Shown in pieces: positions 5,277 to 5,298 of a DNA stretch of 5,298 nucleotides. Source of the stretch: Alphaproteobacteria bacterium (GTDB lineage: Bacteria > Pseudomonadota > Alphaproteobacteria > Sphingomonadales > Emcibacteraceae); NCBI GenBank assembly GCA_013152615.1, contig JAADGA010000124.1:1-5298 (forward strand). Direction: 5' to 3'. Position 1 is the first letter of the stretch, and every line of letters starts with the position of its first letter. The position numbers and the translations under genes are program-made. Under the pieces are notes generated by a model that saw only the letters and a program-made list of their open reading frames with translations, searched no databases and had not been told where the DNA came from.

Positions 5277-5298
5277 ATAGGGTAATTTTTTGTTTTGG

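Noticed and set aside
5251..5279. Possible plus-strand promoter TTAAAA-17-TATATA near the right edge
   Set aside because: Both elements are weak matches in very AT-rich DNA, and the window ends before any gene that could support it.

Overview
The window reads as chromosomal DNA of an alphaproteobacterium. This rests on the class I, Tat-exported copper nitrite reductase, the phytase-like esterase protein, the type of six-segment membrane protein at the left, and the moderately GC-rich coding DNA with AT-rich spacers. The order or genus cannot be fixed from the sequence. I see no insertion sequence, phage gene, CRISPR array, tRNA or rRNA.

Left block (25-1614, + strand): two reading frames, each with about three membrane segments, lie in the same frame and are separated by one TAA codon directly followed by ATG. 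Together they look like one six-segment membrane protein cut by a nonsense codon. A DUF2461 protein follows 21 bases later, probably in the same transcript. Middle block (1619-3413, - strand): a secreted phytase-like (PF13449) protein converges on the DUF2461 gene with a 4-base gap. Upstream of it on the same strand lies an isoprenylcysteine carboxyl methyltransferase-type membrane protein. A plausible sigma70 promoter sits between these two genes.

Right block (3414-5298): a 338-base divergent spacer carries a clean Crp/Fnr-type box (TTGAT-N4-GTCAA) in front of nirK. The nirK gene encodes a complete NO-forming nitrite reductase with all copper ligands and both catalytic residues present. This is the only metabolic theme in the window: nitrite reduction to NO in the periplasm, apparently switched by oxygen limitation and/or NO. 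No nirV, nor or nos gene is visible.

The 323 bases after nirK hold no convincing protein gene but are dense in inverted repeats. On the minus strand they contain a TATAAT promoter with a 17-base spacer, a 10-bp perfect hairpin, and a strong intrinsic terminator ending in eight Ts. Together these predict an unrecognised small RNA of about 105 nt, transcribed towards nirK and ending about 150 bases short of it. Between this RNA and nirK are a multi-stem inverted repeat of 55 bases, a 12-bp palindrome of LacI-operator type, and a 14-bp palindrome. The small-RNA candidate and the split membrane gene are the most interesting observations.
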